Assembly: GCA_004335835.1 (NCBI GenBank)
Contig: RWJK01001501.1
Span: forward strand, 1-64,000
Length of the DNA stretch: 64,000 nucleotides
Reading direction: 5' to 3'
From: Scenedesmus sp. ARA3
Taxonomy: Eukaryota > Chlorophyta > Chlorophyceae > Sphaeropleales > Scenedesmaceae
Shown: positions 1 through 12,044 of the stretch, piece by piece
How the letters are laid out: each line of letters begins with the position of its first letter
Position numbering within the stretch: the first letter of the stretch is position 1
Notes under the pieces: generated by a model
Told to the model about the DNA's origin: nothing
Database searches by the model: none
The model's input: only the letters and a program-made list of their open reading frames with translations
Position numbers and translations under genes: made by a program

Positions 1-57
<57 letters not shown>
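1..57. repeat. (CAG)n microsatellite at window edge
   Basis: Nineteen uninterrupted CAG triplets open the window and are probably cut by its edge. No recognisable gene can be assigned to bases 58-240. The tract is the first of many CAG/CTG runs in the window. Confidence 0.95.
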
Positions 58-59
<2 letters not shown>

Positions 60-240
60 CAGTCAGGGTCATCAGCAACATAACACGTCACAGCTCGTGA
101 GGTGGACTGCAGGCAGATGGCAAGCGCGGTAAGTGTCCTGCCTTTCTAGAACACCAGGTGCTGTGCTGCACAGCAGCACACACGCCACGCGCCTTATCCA
201 ACAGCAGCCGATTCGGACCGTCCCCTGCCAGCATCAAAGC

Positions 241-1636
241 TCAAGGCTCAGCAGGATGTTGCACAACCTTTGCACGTTGAAATGTGGATGCAAAGCACCA
301 TGTGCAGCGATGTGTGCGCAGCAGCGCACCTCCTTGGCTCTTCGGGTTGTCCGAGTGCCAGTCAGAGTGCTGCGGCGTCAGAGACGGCCCGCCAGTGAAT
401 GCACCAGGCGCATTTGACCCTGCAGGAGGTCCCGTTGACTTGGCTGCTGCACCACCCTGCGGCCCAGCTGGCTGCTGGCTGCTGCTGCTGCTGCTGCCAG
501 GCACTGGCATGCCTGCCAGTCCCAAACTCCTGTCCTCTACACTGACTGGGCCGCTGAAGCGCCGAGCAGTTGCCGCTGCTGCTGCTGCTGTGCTGCCATC
601 AGCAGCATTGGCTGCCCCTGCAGCTGTAGAAGCTGCTGCTGCTGCCGCTTGTAGAGTTTTGCGGGAATGGCTGTGGCGGGACGCTGCATGTGTAGATGGG
701 TCGTCCCAGGAGTACACAGGCGTGAATGTTGCTGCTAGGCCCTCCGGCAGCTCTGCAGATTCTGTTTCAAGTGCCTTGGTTGCTGCAGGTGCTGCTGCTG
801 CTTCTGTAAGCTTCCGCTTGAACTGCTGTTTGGCAGCTTGAGCATCTGCAAGCTCTGTTACAACCTGCCCCTCATATGCGTTGGTGGCTGCGGCGATATC
901 AGCTCCTTCAACTGCTGTTGCTGCAGATGCTGCCTTTGCTGCTTCTTGCACAGTGACTGAGGGGGCTCCACTTGCTGCAGGAGCGGAAACAGCAACGTGA
1001 CCAGCTGCTGCTGCTGCTGCTGTTGCTCCTGCACGTGCGCGCTCATCAATTGCTGTTAGCGCCTGCGCTGCTTCAGATGTGTCCTTGACGTCTGTGACTG
1101 TCTCTCCCTCATACGCATTGGCTGCTGCAGCGACGCTGTCAGCAGACTCAGCAGCTGAATCATCTTCCAGTACTACTGCTGCTTCTGGTAGGGCTGTAGC
1201 TGCTGCAGCTGCTGGCTTTGGCGCTGCTTCTTGAACTGCCTTGTCTGTTGGTGGCTCTGACAAGGTCTGGCCTTCGTAGCTGTTGCTGTCAGTAAGGTCA
1301 GCGGCCTCAATCACCACAATTACTTCCTCTGGTGGTGCTGTATCTGCTGCAGCTGCTGCTGCCTTCGGCGCTGCTTCTTTGACTGCCTTGTTTGCTGCTG
1401 CCTCTAGCACAACCTCGCCTTCATAACTGTTGCTGTCAGAAGACGCCGCAGCCTCTACCACCACAACCACTGTGTCTGGTCGTGCTGTAGCTGCGGCTTT
1501 TGGAGCTGCCTCTTGAACTACCTCATCTGCTGCTGGCTGGGGAACAGTCTCGCCTTCGTAGCTGTTGCTGTCAGCACCGCAGTCCTCAGCACCATCAGGA
1601 CTGCACCCCGACGCAACAGCTGGCTGCTCAACCTGA

Positions 1637-1674
<38 letters not shown>

Positions 1675-2058
1675 CTTGTGGCTTCCAGACTCCCACCATG
1701 AAAAGAAGCCCCTAGGCCTGCTGCTGGTGCTGCTGCTGGTGGGTGGTGTAGAGTCCACAGCTGCATCTCCTTCATATCCGTTTGGCGTTGGTGTCTCTGC
1801 TGCAGCTGTGACAGGGCTAGCAGCGTCATGTGATGCATCCTGGGGCACTGTGTCGCCTTCATACTCATTCGTTGCTGCTGCAAGTGTTGCTGCATCATCA
1901 CTGCCAGAGCCCTGGCCAGGCGGTGCGCCTGCTGCACCTTTCTCTGCCTGCTGTACTGCTGCTGTTGCAGCAGCCTTTGATCGGCTGGCAGTGACTGCTA
2001 GGTGATGGGTGCAGCATAACACAAGCAGCAAAATCAGGCTCAGGTGCCTGTGCGCCAT
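241..2058 (-). CDS. Secreted Ala-rich protein with seven N-x-Y-E-G repeats
   Basis: Single-exon reading frame of about 605 residues. I place the start at 2058, not at the in-frame ATG at 2109, because the protein then begins MAHRHLSLILLLVL, a classical signal peptide ending near AVTA. After it the sequence is rich in Ala, Glu, Asp, Ser and Thr. A pentapeptide N-[A/E/G/S]-Y-E-G, usually followed by an acidic residue or Gln and then a hydrophobic residue, recurs seven times (coding positions near 1858, 1771, 1554, 1420, 1273, 1109 and 871). Copies are separated by Ala-rich spacers of roughly 30-80 residues. A 12-Gln run lies at about 1642-1677. There are few Cys and no transmembrane segment after the signal, so the product should be secreted or in the cell wall or matrix. 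No known domain is recognised. The C-terminal end (RAKVVQHPAEP) reads less convincingly, so a 3' intron cannot be excluded. Confidence 0.72.
1642..1677. repeat. CTG run encoding poly-Gln on the minus strand
   Basis: About twelve CTG triplets on the plus strand encode a poly-Gln tract inside the N-x-Y-E-G protein. Confidence 0.9.
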
Positions 2059-4073
2059 ATCAAGACGACCCTGCAGACAAAGGCAGCAACCATACCAAAA
2101 CAGGCTCACACGTAGCCTCGGTGTATTCTGTGACCGTCATAGAACTAAAACAGCATGAAAACATAAAGCTTATAACGTATTCGCCCAACCTGAAACTGGA
2201 GATGCAGAAAGCACTTCAGCAGAGCAGTTCACAGCATGCATATGGCTACGTGGTTTCACACGCCTCACCTTTGACTGTTCAAAGAAAATATACCGCAGTG
2301 TAACTCCGAAAAGACATATGTTTGAGTGATCTGCGGTCACGGCTAAGCACAACGGGAAAGAGCGACGCACAAGACCATGTTTGACCCAGCACACCAGCGC
2401 CCACCTCCTGCTGTGTTATCATGCACCGAGGCGAAACTATCAAAACCTTTCAAGCAATTGATAGCAACAACACGCCTCACGTGCGAGCCTGCATAACATG
2501 CTACAGCTTGTTACCCGGCAGCTGCCTGCCAGAGTGCTGTGAAGTGCTTGCACACGCGCTTGGTCGCACAACGTAAACTTAACGTCGCTGGTATTTCTTA
2601 AATGACAAACCTATGTAATCACTGTGCAGCAGCAGCCGCCACCAGCACCCACAATTTCTGCCAGCACCGTGTTGGGCTGCAGGCGGGAGGTCGCACCGGC
2701 TCGTGACGCACATTGTGCGTATATACAGCTGGATGGAACTGGCAAGCCGCCTGTGGCCGTGCCTTGTACATACGCCAAGCGTTTGACCTGCAGCAGCAGC
2801 AGCAGTGGCAGTGGCAGCAGCATGTGCATCACTCTGTGTTACATTAGATTGCATGATCATTCCTCGTCCCAAGTTGTTTGCTATCTCTGGAGGCTTCAAT
2901 CAGCTTGTTCAGGTCCCTATCTTGATGCCTGTACGAGAGGCCATCAGCAGCACCTGCTTGCAGCATGCATTGCAACGATGATGATGTTCTTGCGCCATGC
3001 GCATGTGCCATATGTGGACATCTGTGGGTACGTTGTTACAACACGTGTCGATCACCATGCACGCAGCACAAGTCCGACAACCGATCCTCACCCGTGGACG
3101 GCTGTAAGAAAAATTGCTGCCACAGCAAATGCACACAGTACTGGCACTCCAGCAGCTCACCTGCTCCAGTGCAATTGTTCGTGTGCTACATGCCATCGTC
3201 TGTTTTGATGCACCTCTGCTTGATGTTGCTACAACTTCGCAACAGTGCTTGTGTTGATGTTTGGCAAACACCAGCACTGCAGCAAGCCGCACACTGCCAG
3301 TGCCAGCAACAGCTGGCACCTGGTGTGCCAGCCAGTGGTGGCATAAACCCAGCTGGATGTCGACAACCTGGCTCCAAGCAGCTGATTGCCCTGCAGATGC
3401 TGATGCTGTTGACTGTTTAGCGGGTTTGGTGCTTTGCTTTCGTACATGGGTGCGGACAACCCGCAAAACCTCTTGAGCAAAAACTAGTGGTTTCTGCTCA
3501 TGAGGAGAGTGACAGCCCCTCCGCGTCAAGACTATTTTCTCTGTCTGTACGCTCCCACAGAACAGGTCACAACTGGCCATTGGAGTGCGGTGATCGGTCG
3601 TCTTGCACAGCACTTGAATCCTCTTACACCACCAGCAGCAGTACTGCTCATCTTGGCAGCAGGGCGCGTGATCAACGCCTGTGACACGCAGCGCCTGATC
3701 ACGCATGAAGCCGTCATCGCTTGTGTCTAGAGCATCCTCAGCAGCAACGAACGTAAGTGCTGCCGCACATGATGCTTAGCAACCACGGACGCCCCCGGTC
3801 GACGCCACGAGCGTTCTTAGCAGTTGCTTGCTGATGGCCACCATGACTACACGAATCTCAAGCCAAACAAACCTTCATCAGATGCAAAAGCTGCCGTTTA
3901 TATGCCTGCTGCCGCGTAGGTGCATCGGCAGCTTCACCTGCTACACCTGCAGATGCTGACAGACATGATGCCCTTCCTTTTCCCTGCAGAGCAACCTCTG
4001 GCAGACATCAGCAACTCCACCCTGTGCAGCTGCAACCAGGCCCTTCATTCGTACGCTCCCAGCTTCTTGCATC
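2059..4073. other. Intergenic region between divergent genes
   Basis: About 2 kb separates the minus-strand secreted-protein gene from the plus-strand histidine-phosphatase gene, so both promoters should lie here. Open frames of up to 265 codons occur on both strands, but they are Cys/His-rich, resemble no family I know, and overlap each other in several frames. I see no supported gene. Confidence 0.6.
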
Positions 4074-7000
4074 ATGACATTCGCAGCAGCAGCTGCTGCT
4101 CAGGAGCCCCACAGTGCTGGGCCTGCCATCATCACTGCTGTAGGGCCACCTGCTGCTGCTGGCCCCGGCACTGCCACAACAGCTTCCAAGCCTGGCCTGC
4201 ATGTACAACAGATCACTGGGGCACACCAGGCCTGCACCAAGGTGAATGCTGTAGCTTCTGAACTAGAGCCACCCTGTCACATGTAATGAGTCTTACAGAC
4301 AACACAAGCTGTGCCACGTGTTGCCTACTGGCCTGCGTGCGCAGCAGGACAGTGGGGCACCACGTGCCTGCACCAAGGTACAGCGACTTTACGACCTTGC
4401 CATGCCACCGCCTTGCAGCACCGCTTGCAGATGATGTAGTTCACATAATTCAACAAGGCCAACACGTCTCACATCCAACACCAGCTGTTGTGTGTGGTAT
4501 CCCTGCCTTCAACGTGCTGAACTCTTTATTTGTCCCTCAGGCAGCAGCAACAACTACAGGCATGTGGCTCTCTGGGCTGCCAAAGCTCCGGAAAACTCGC
4601 CAGGCATGTTACAGCTGTTCTATAATTCCTCGCAACATCTTTATGCAGCCGTTCAAAGAAATTCCTTTGCTGCTGCAGACGCTGTACCTGATCAGGCACG
4701 GCGAGGGCTGGCACAACATTGGATACGAGCAGAATGTCGATGCACACCTCACGCCACGCGGCTGGGCACAGGCCGCAGCGCTGCAGCAGCATTTGGCGGC
4801 ACTGCTGCCGCAGCTAGGCATTGAGGTGCGAACTGGGTCACAGCTGGCCTCTGTTACATCTGTTACATATCACATGTTCCATGTCACATGTGATATGTTA
4901 CAAGGGTCAATGGCCCTGCTCTTCAGATGGCGATTGGTGGAAAGGTAGTGTGTACTGGCACATGCGTCGGTGCTGCATTCCAGTTGTAACTGTGTATGCA
5001 CGTACGTGCGTGTAAGCAGCAAAACCAGCTGCAGCTTTGTCCAGCAGCAATATCAGGCGCACATGCATGATGAAGCAGAAGTCAACTGTACCTAGTTGTT
5101 ATGCTGCCATAGCTGCGCGAAAAGGTGTGCTGTGCTGTTGCCACTCTCCACATCCGCCACATGCTGTGTGCTGCAGCTCGTCGTGGTGTCTCCTCTGCGA
5201 CGCACGCTGGAGACTGCAGCAGGCGTGTTTGGAGCCGCAGCGCCGCCACCCTCAGCAGCAGCAGCAGCAACAGCAGCAACAGCAGCAACAGCAGCATCGG
5301 CAGCAGCAGCCAGCCAGACTAGCGACCATACCGGCAACAGCCACGGCAGTTGGGTATGGATGCACCCCCAGCAGCACAAGGCGACAGAGGTGACACGGTG
5401 CGCCATGATATACCTGCCAGCTGCAGGTGCTGCTGCCGCAGCTGCATTTGGCAACAGAGGCTTGGGCAGCAATGCTGCGGGTGGTGGCGAGGCGGGGCCG
5501 GCAGCAAGCCTGCAGCAGCAGCAGCAGCACGCGCGGCTGCGCAGTGTCGCGCATGAAGGCTGCAGGGAAAGGATCGGTGAGCGACAGCAGCTCATGAACC
5601 AATCTGCAGTGCAGTAATCTGACAGGTTTCATGACATCTGCTGCAGCCAGCTGCCACACTGCTGCAAACACCAGCCACTGACCCCTAGCACTGCCCTCCG
5701 TCCCCGCATGGAAACTGTTGAAAGACAGCGCTGCCCTCCCTGCCGTGTGCATCACCCCCGTGCAATTGTCCTGCAGGACCCAATCCGTGCGACAGGTTCC
5801 GTGACATCCCTTTACAGGCAGCAGACTTTCCTGGGGTGGACTTCAGCCTGCTGCGCCACGTCAGCGATGAGGCATGGGAAGCAGTTGGTAGCGCGCCGGC
5901 ACACGACGGCGGCTGCTACAGCGTTGGAGAGGAGGAGAGCGCCACGGAGCAGCGGGCACTGGACTTCTACCGTTGGATCATGACCAGGTGCGCGCTGCAG
6001 TGCTTGTGTTGTTTGTCACATACCTATTAGACTGCTGCTGGCTAGCCTGCCACCTGTCAGGTGAGGATGTGTCAGTTGTTTTGGGGTGGACTTCAGCCTG
6101 CTGCACCACGTCAGCGATGAGGCATGGGAAGCAGTTGGCAATGCACCGGCACATGACGGCGGCTACTACAGCGTTGGAGAGGCAGAGAGTGCCACGGAGC
6201 AGCAAGCACTGGACTTCTACCGCTGGATCATGACCAGGTGCGTGCTGTGCTGTGCTGTGCTGTGCTGTGCTGTGCTGTGCTGTGCTGTGCTGCGCTGCGC
6301 TGTGCTGCGCTGTGCTGCGCTGTGCTGTGCTGTGCTGTCGTGCTGCGCTGTGCTTTGCTGCGCTGCAGTTGTGGTTCAAACTCGCTTGTGCCATGTTCGG
6401 AGTGTATGACGTGTAATGCAAGAGTGTTGTATTGCCGCATGGTCGGCAGCAGATTTTCTGTTGAGTGCGAGCCGCAACTGTGGCCACGCATGCAGTGAGA
6501 AGGGCCACTGCTGCTGCTGCTGCTGCTGCTGCAGGCCCGAGTCCCGCATCGCTGTCGTGTCTCACTGCGGCTTCCTGGTGCATGGCATGAGGGCGCTCAG
6601 CAAGGCCATGCTGCACACCTGGTCAGACGCAATGCTGCAACAGTGTGCCAGCAACAACAGCAGCAACAGTAGCATAATCAGCAGCAGCACGAACGGCACA
6701 ATCGACCCCGCTGCCGACAGCAGCGGGCAGCTGCTGAGTGAGGTGGATGGTGTCATGGACATCGGCAGCAGCGGCGCCAGCAAGGAGCCAGACTCCAAAA
6801 GCGTTACAAATGGTGTTATGTTTGACTGCCGGCTTGCTGAGCGGCTGAGGGCCGCTGCTGGTGAGGTTGGCGGCCGCATGTCAGTTGACTGGGCCAACTG
6901 CGAGCTGCGCAGCATTGAGTTGGCCTGGGTTCCTGCAGGAGCACTGCTGGTCAACGGTCAAACCGCTGCTGGCGGTCAAACTGCTGCTGGCGGTCCTGGT

Positions 7001-7147
7001 AGTAATGGTGGTGCAGCGGGAGGATGGCTGTGGGCTGCACCCGGCGATGGAGGGCAGTGGTGGCCAGGTACGTGCTGGCAAGAGTGCTGCAGTGCAGTTT
7101 ATCGCATTTGGCTGCTGCAGCGCTGCTTATGGCTGGATGTTGCCTGA
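4074..7147 (+). CDS. Histidine phosphatase superfamily (phosphoglycerate mutase-like) protein
   Basis: Modelled exons are 4074-4241, 4541-4825, 5177-5576, 5777-5987 and 6535-7147, giving 558 residues with all phases agreeing. The first exon (Ala-rich N-terminus, possibly targeting) is the least certain; Met codons at 4562 or 4643 are alternatives. Catalytic landmarks of the superfamily are present: the nucleophile motif LIRHGEGWHN (His109), LTPRGW downstream, SPLRRTLETA (Arg159), NPCDR...FPGVDFSLL, the second catalytic His in VVSHCGFLVHG (His365), and a C-terminal ANCELRS typical of the plant PGM-like subgroup. Family members dephosphorylate small phosphometabolites; the substrate here is unknown. 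Ala/Gln-rich insertions interrupt the domain, in exon 3 and after His365. A near-identical second copy of exon 4 lies at 6076-6237 and is described separately. The end at 7147 assumes the last exon reads through a possible donor near 7068. Confidence 0.85.
4861..4902. repeat. Imperfect inverted repeat in intron 2 of the phosphatase gene
   Basis: Arms 4861-4876 (TGTTACATATCACATG) and 4887-4902 match as reverse complements at 15 of 16 positions around a 10-base loop. It lies 36 bases after the exon 2 donor, so the transcript could form a stable hairpin inside the intron. Confidence 0.8.
5829..6237 (+). repeat. Tandem duplication of exon 4 of the phosphatase gene
   Basis: The segment coding GVDFSLLRHVSDEAWEAVG through DFYRWIMTR (5836-5987) is repeated at 6086-6237 with a handful of substitutions. 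Both copies keep the same AG|GTGCG donor. The second copy could use an acceptor at 6075 (GTCAG). The resulting exon 6076-6237 is 162 bases and phase 2 to phase 2, so adding it after exon 4 keeps the frame and would duplicate 54 residues. Using it instead of exon 4 would break the frame with that acceptor. Confidence 0.85.
6241..6365. repeat. TGCTG/TGTGC pentanucleotide microsatellite
   Basis: A run of TGTGC pentanucleotides, degenerating to TGCGC and TGTCG, begins three bases after the donor of the duplicated phosphatase exon and fills the first part of the following intron. A CTG run (about 6508-6533) ends the same intron right at the acceptor. Confidence 0.9.
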
Positions 7148-8415
7148 TTTCTGCACAGCCAGCAGCACCTACACCATAGTGCGCCCCTTTACATATGAAG
7201 GCGCGCAGCTGTGCACTTACCTTCGTTCTTTGCAGTCTAGCAGCGGCGTATCATCGTCATTCTGCATCTGCACATCGTGGCAAATGCAAAAATGTGCACT
7301 GAGCTCCCCCTGCTGGTGATGTTGCTGCCACTGCTGTTGCTGCCGTGCGTGCTTGATGACAGGTGGCTCAGCTGGAGTCTGAGTTATTAAACGGGAAAGG
7401 AGCGGCAAAGGAGCGGGAAACCCTGCACGTTGAGGTATCCTGCTGGTGGTGCTGCCCCACGTGGTGACACGGGTGGATGCAAGCATGTTGCTGATGTGAC
7501 CAGTCTTATTTTTGAAAGGCGTGTCGTCGGAAAACGTATGGTTGTCGCGTTTTGAGGCGTGTAACGCTCCAAGACGCGCATGGTTTCAAAAGGGACAACC
7601 CTCAACCCGCCAAAACTGGCTTGTGTGCATTTGGTGCCGTCACTGGTGCCGTGCGATGGCGCAATGATTATTTGCAGGCACAAAAGTCATCTGGTTAAGT
7701 ACAACCAAGGACGAGAAAGCGATCTCTGCGTCTCATCACCAACAGCGCACTTCAGCAGGACGGGCATGCCTTGGTTGTACTGACGTATATAACTTTACAA
7801 AGGTCTTTGAAACGTAGTTCAGTTTCCTAGGCTTTGCGGTCAGGGCAGGAAGGCTTGCAGGCACAGGAGGTGAGGCCACCTGCATGTTGCGTTGTGGGCT
7901 AGCGGCTCACGTCAAGTGCTTTGTAATCATATTCTACATCCGTCTTAGACTTGCTGCTGTGCTGCTCTGTACATGTACACGCGCATAGCTGCTGATGTGG
8001 TGTTGCCTCTGTGTCATGCCCTAGCTGCTGTCTTGCCGCGCTTTCGTTCGATCTTGCTTTGTTGTAACTTCTGCGCAACGCTTTGCAGGCGTCCAGAGAG
8101 CAGCAACCGACTTCTGTCACAGCCAAAGCTGTCAAGACGCAGCAAAGGCAGCTGTCCAGCGTCATCATCAGCGCGTAAACAATAGTACTGTACGTTTGAG
8201 CACTTGCAGGAGGGCCTTCGTTGCGTAATCACGACAAGGGCTTTTTTGTTGAGTTCAGCGTTTGGGGCCTCATCACAACCTTTCAGCAGCTGCAACCACG
8301 CACAGCGCGTGCCCAGCACGTTTTGTCGCTCGTAACACATGCAGCTGGGCCAGGCTCAGCCCTTGACTGCAACACTGGACCAGCGGCAGCAGCGATACAG
8401 TAGCAGCCTCAGAAC
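7148..8415. other. Intergenic region upstream of the ankyrin gene
   Basis: No recognisable coding signal. The stretch from about 7495 to 7880 is less CAG-rich than its surroundings and contains a perfect 13-bp inverted repeat (7698-7781). It probably holds the 3' end of the phosphatase transcript and the promoter of the ankyrin gene. Confidence 0.55.
7698..7781. repeat. Perfect 13-bp inverted repeat, possible short MITE
   Basis: AGTACAACCAAGG at 7698-7710 is the exact reverse complement of 7769-7781, with 58 bases between. The 84-bp element could be a very short MITE or a regulatory hairpin. No clear target-site duplication is visible next to the arms. Confidence 0.6.
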
Positions 8416-8780
8416 ATGCTCCCATCATCATCGGAACCACTCACAGCCACAGCAGCAGGCGGTGCTGCTATAATGCAGCTGGACAGCAGTTTGGAGGCTG
8501 ACAGCAGCAGAGGGTGCAGTCTTGGAACAGCCCTCGAGCCTGTGTGCACCCCCATGCATTGCAGTGCTAGCTGCACACCTGGCAGCAGCAGCAGCAGCAT
8601 TGTAGAGTTGACTGCCAGTGCTGCTAGCTGTTGCACAGCACCAACAGCACCAACAGCACCAACAGCAACAGCAGCTGGAGCTGCAGCAGCGTCAAGCAGT
8701 TGCAGCCTGGAGCAGCAGTGCACCACCCAGGGCTCGAGTCCAGCTGGCGCTGCTGCAGCTATGCAGCAGCAGGACGTGGC

Positions 8781-8819
<39 letters not shown>

Positions 8820-11462
8820 TTGTACTGCATCAAGTATTGAGCCTGCTAGTGATGCACAGCCGACAGTCATCAGCGCTGCAAGCAGTGGCGGCAAGGGCAC
8901 AGCTTGCAGCGCAACACCACCTGCAGCATCTGCTGCAGACGTCAGTGCAGTGGCTGGACCAGCAGCAAGCATCACAATTAAAGCGGGAGGTGCGAAGAAG
9001 GAGAGTGGCGCCACATCCAGCAGCAAACCTCAAGCCAAGGCGCTCGCCAACAGCAGCGCAGCAAAACCCAGCAGCAGCAGCGCGAGTAAGCCTAGCGGCT
9101 TGCCAGCAGCTGCTGCTGCCGCCTCCACAGCGCTTGCTGCTGCCAAGCTGGGTCTTCCAGACCAGCTGCAGTCAGCGCTGTCAGTTGCACCTGCAGCAGC
9201 ATGCCTGCGAGATGTGGACGGCCGCTGCTGCCTGCATTACGCTGCCGGCTATGGCCACGAGGAATGTGTGGATGTGTTGTTGGCAAAAAGCGGAATTGAG
9301 GCAGTGAAAGTGCGGGATTCGAACGGGGACCTGCCGCTGCACTTGGCGGCGCAGCAGGGGCACCCCATGTGTGCTTACAACTTGGCAAAGGTAGGCAGGC
9401 CCTGCTGGTGTGCTGGCTTGGTGTGCTGTTGAAATGTGGCTGGTGTGCTGGCGTGCTTCGATCTCTGCTGATACGTTTGCAGGCGTGTGGGGTTGCTGCG
9501 TTGGTGCAGCTGTAGAGCATGACACGTGGCAGCAGCTGCCATGTTTGCACAGCCTTGTGCATAGCCTTTTGGATGTCCACAGCATATGCTGCTGCTCAGC
9601 GTTGCCACACTCACACGTCATCATGATTCAGCTATCACTTGTCTTACTGGTTAGCAAACGCTGCACCAGTGAAACTCACTTGTATTTCACCCTATGTGTC
9701 CATCTGCAGTCGTGCCCTGCCAGCTGCCTGGTCAAGAACAAGCGTGGCTGCTCCCCCATCGATGCAGCAGCAGCAGGCGGCCGCGGCGAGGTGCTGAATG
9801 CGCTGCTGCTGGCGTGTGCGGGAGAGGGCAGCAGCGCAACAGCTGTAGCAGCAATGCGTGCGCTGCTCGCTGCTGGTGCTGTGCCAGACACGTGGGCTCC
9901 GAACGGCAGCAGCGCTTTGATGCTGGCTGCTGCTGCAGATGGTGTGGCGGCACTCAAGGTGGGTGGGGTTGCATGGAGCAGCAGGCAGCGTGTGCTTTGA
10001 TGGCTTGCTTGCTGTGAGTTGCTGTGTGTTTCCGCAAGCTGCAGCAAAAAAAGGTGTGCTGGTGGAAGCGCTGAATGGCTGCACTCACGGTGGGGTGGCA
10101 TGGAGCAGCAGGCCTCGCTGTTTTGTGATGGCTTGCTGGCTGGCTGGCTGGCTTGCTGTGAATTAATGTGAGGTTGTGCGAGCTGCAGCAAGGGTGTGTT
10201 CAGTTGCGCTGCTTGCGGCTAGCATTGCCGCCTTGAGGGGGGCGCACACTTCGATTGCAAGGCCTCAATCATACTACCCAGGCGTTTTCAGGTTCTGTGT
10301 GGAGAAGGTAGCTGCATGGGCGGTCCTTGCACCAAATGAAACGGTTCAAGTTGTGTTTCAACGCTGTGTGCCGCCTGCTGCTGCTGCTGCTGCCGCTGCT
10401 GCCGGCCAGGTGCTGCTGGAGGGTGGTGCCACGCTGGAGCTGCAGGACGCACTGGGCCGCTCAGCACTCATGTTCGCGGCGGGCAACGGCGCGACAGCAG
10501 CCTGCAAGGTGCGCCAGCGGGCAGGACGGATGCAAAAGGTTGTTATTCCATCTGATTGGGATTGCATCCAGCCCAGATGTACCTGTTGTGGTTGTGCATG
10601 TGTATTGTGCCTGTGTATGGTGCTGAGCAAGGCGTTCTGCTGTTGGGGCTGCCAGCTTGTAGCAGTTGCGAGGGTGTGTGGCAGACCACAGCTACCAAAG
10701 CATACGCCTCAGTGCTGTGCTGCTGCTTCTGCTGCGTCTGTTGCTGGGTGCGTCTGCTGCTGCAGGTGCTGCTGGGCAGTGCGGCCAGCCTGTCAGCCAG
10801 GGACAGGCGCGGCAGGGCAGCACTGGACTACGCACCCGCAGGTGTGCAGGGCACAGGGCACAGGGCACAAAGCAGTGAGGCAGCAGCTGCATACAGGCTG
10901 TTGCTGTGTGTGTGGTATGCTTTGGCGCAGCCACTGCTGCAGGAGTGCTGCAATGCTTTTACATACATATTTATGTAGTTTAAAAAGGCTTTTGACTCTG
11001 TCGATGCTGTCGATTGCTGTTGTACTGTGCAGGCTCTGAAGCAGCAAAGCTGCTGCAGCAGCGGCTGGTAGAGCTGGAAACAGTTGCCAATCAGCTTCAG
11101 CAGCAGCTGCTGCAGGAGGGGCAGCAAGACCGGCAGCTGCAGCAGCAGCAGCGCAAACAGCCAGCAGCAGCAGCAGCAGCTGGGGGAGCTGCTGGTGCAG
11201 CTGGCAGCAGCGGGGCTGCGGTGTCAGCGAGCAGCAAGAAAAAGAAGAAGAAGAAGGCTGGCAAAGCGGCAGCAGCAGCAGCAGTAGCAGGGCCTGACAC
11301 CAGCAGCAGTGATGCTCCAACCCTTCCGACCGCCATGACAGCTGATTGCAGCGGGGCAACGGCTGCAACTGTAAAAGACAGTACAGACAGCTGTGCAGAC
11401 AACACTGACTTCGCTGTTGACGTACCTGCTGTGCCTGTGCAGCCTTGCCAAGGTGCAGAGAC

Positions 11463-11497
<35 letters not shown>

Positions 11498-12010
11498 CAC
11501 AGCCCACCGCGTTGGATGTATTGGTAAGCAGCAGCACTGCAGCCGTACAACAGACTGCAGCACTGCCTGCTGCTGCAGCAGCAGCAGCCAGCAGTGCTGC
11601 CATTACGCAGCTTGAGGCAGCTGCTGATGGCAGCAACCAGGAGACTGCTGCAACCTCTGCAGCTGCAGCTGCAGATGCCACGGCAGCAGCAGTTGCGGCA
11701 ACAGCAGCAGCTGTAGAGTGCGCAGCAGTGCCTGCTGCCGCCCGGGGCAGCTATGCAGATCTGCTGACAGGAACCACTACCAGTGCTGCTGCTGCTGCTG
11801 CTGCTGGTGAGGTTGCTGCTGCTGGTGATGGCTGTGATGGTGTGGCAGCAGAGCCGGAAGGAGACTGGCAAGTTGTGCTGCCAAAGAACAGGCAACGGGC
11901 TGGGCAGGCATGCAATGACAGCAGCAGCAGCAGCAGCAATGCAGGTGCGGCACATCGCATCGGCCAGGCAGCAGTGCTCATGGCATGCAACACGGACCAC
12001 CCGGCTGGCA

Positions 12011-12044
<34 letters not shown>

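Noticed and set aside
2909..3706. 265-codon minus-strand open frame
   Set aside because: Cys/His-rich, overlapped by several other long frames on both strands, with no domain, signal or splice logic. Stop-free stretches like this are common in this composition.
4286..4948. 220-codon open frame starting at 4286 as the phosphatase N-terminus
   Set aside because: Exon 4074-4241 joins in phase to 4541, and the 4286-4540 part is Cys-rich intron-like sequence that also holds a decayed copy of the exon 1 donor (CCTGCACCAAGGTAC).
9300..9340. GGGATTCGAACGGGG resembling a minus-strand tRNA T-loop
   Set aside because: It lies in a well-supported ankyrin codon series (VRDSNGDLPLH) and has no matching tRNA arms.
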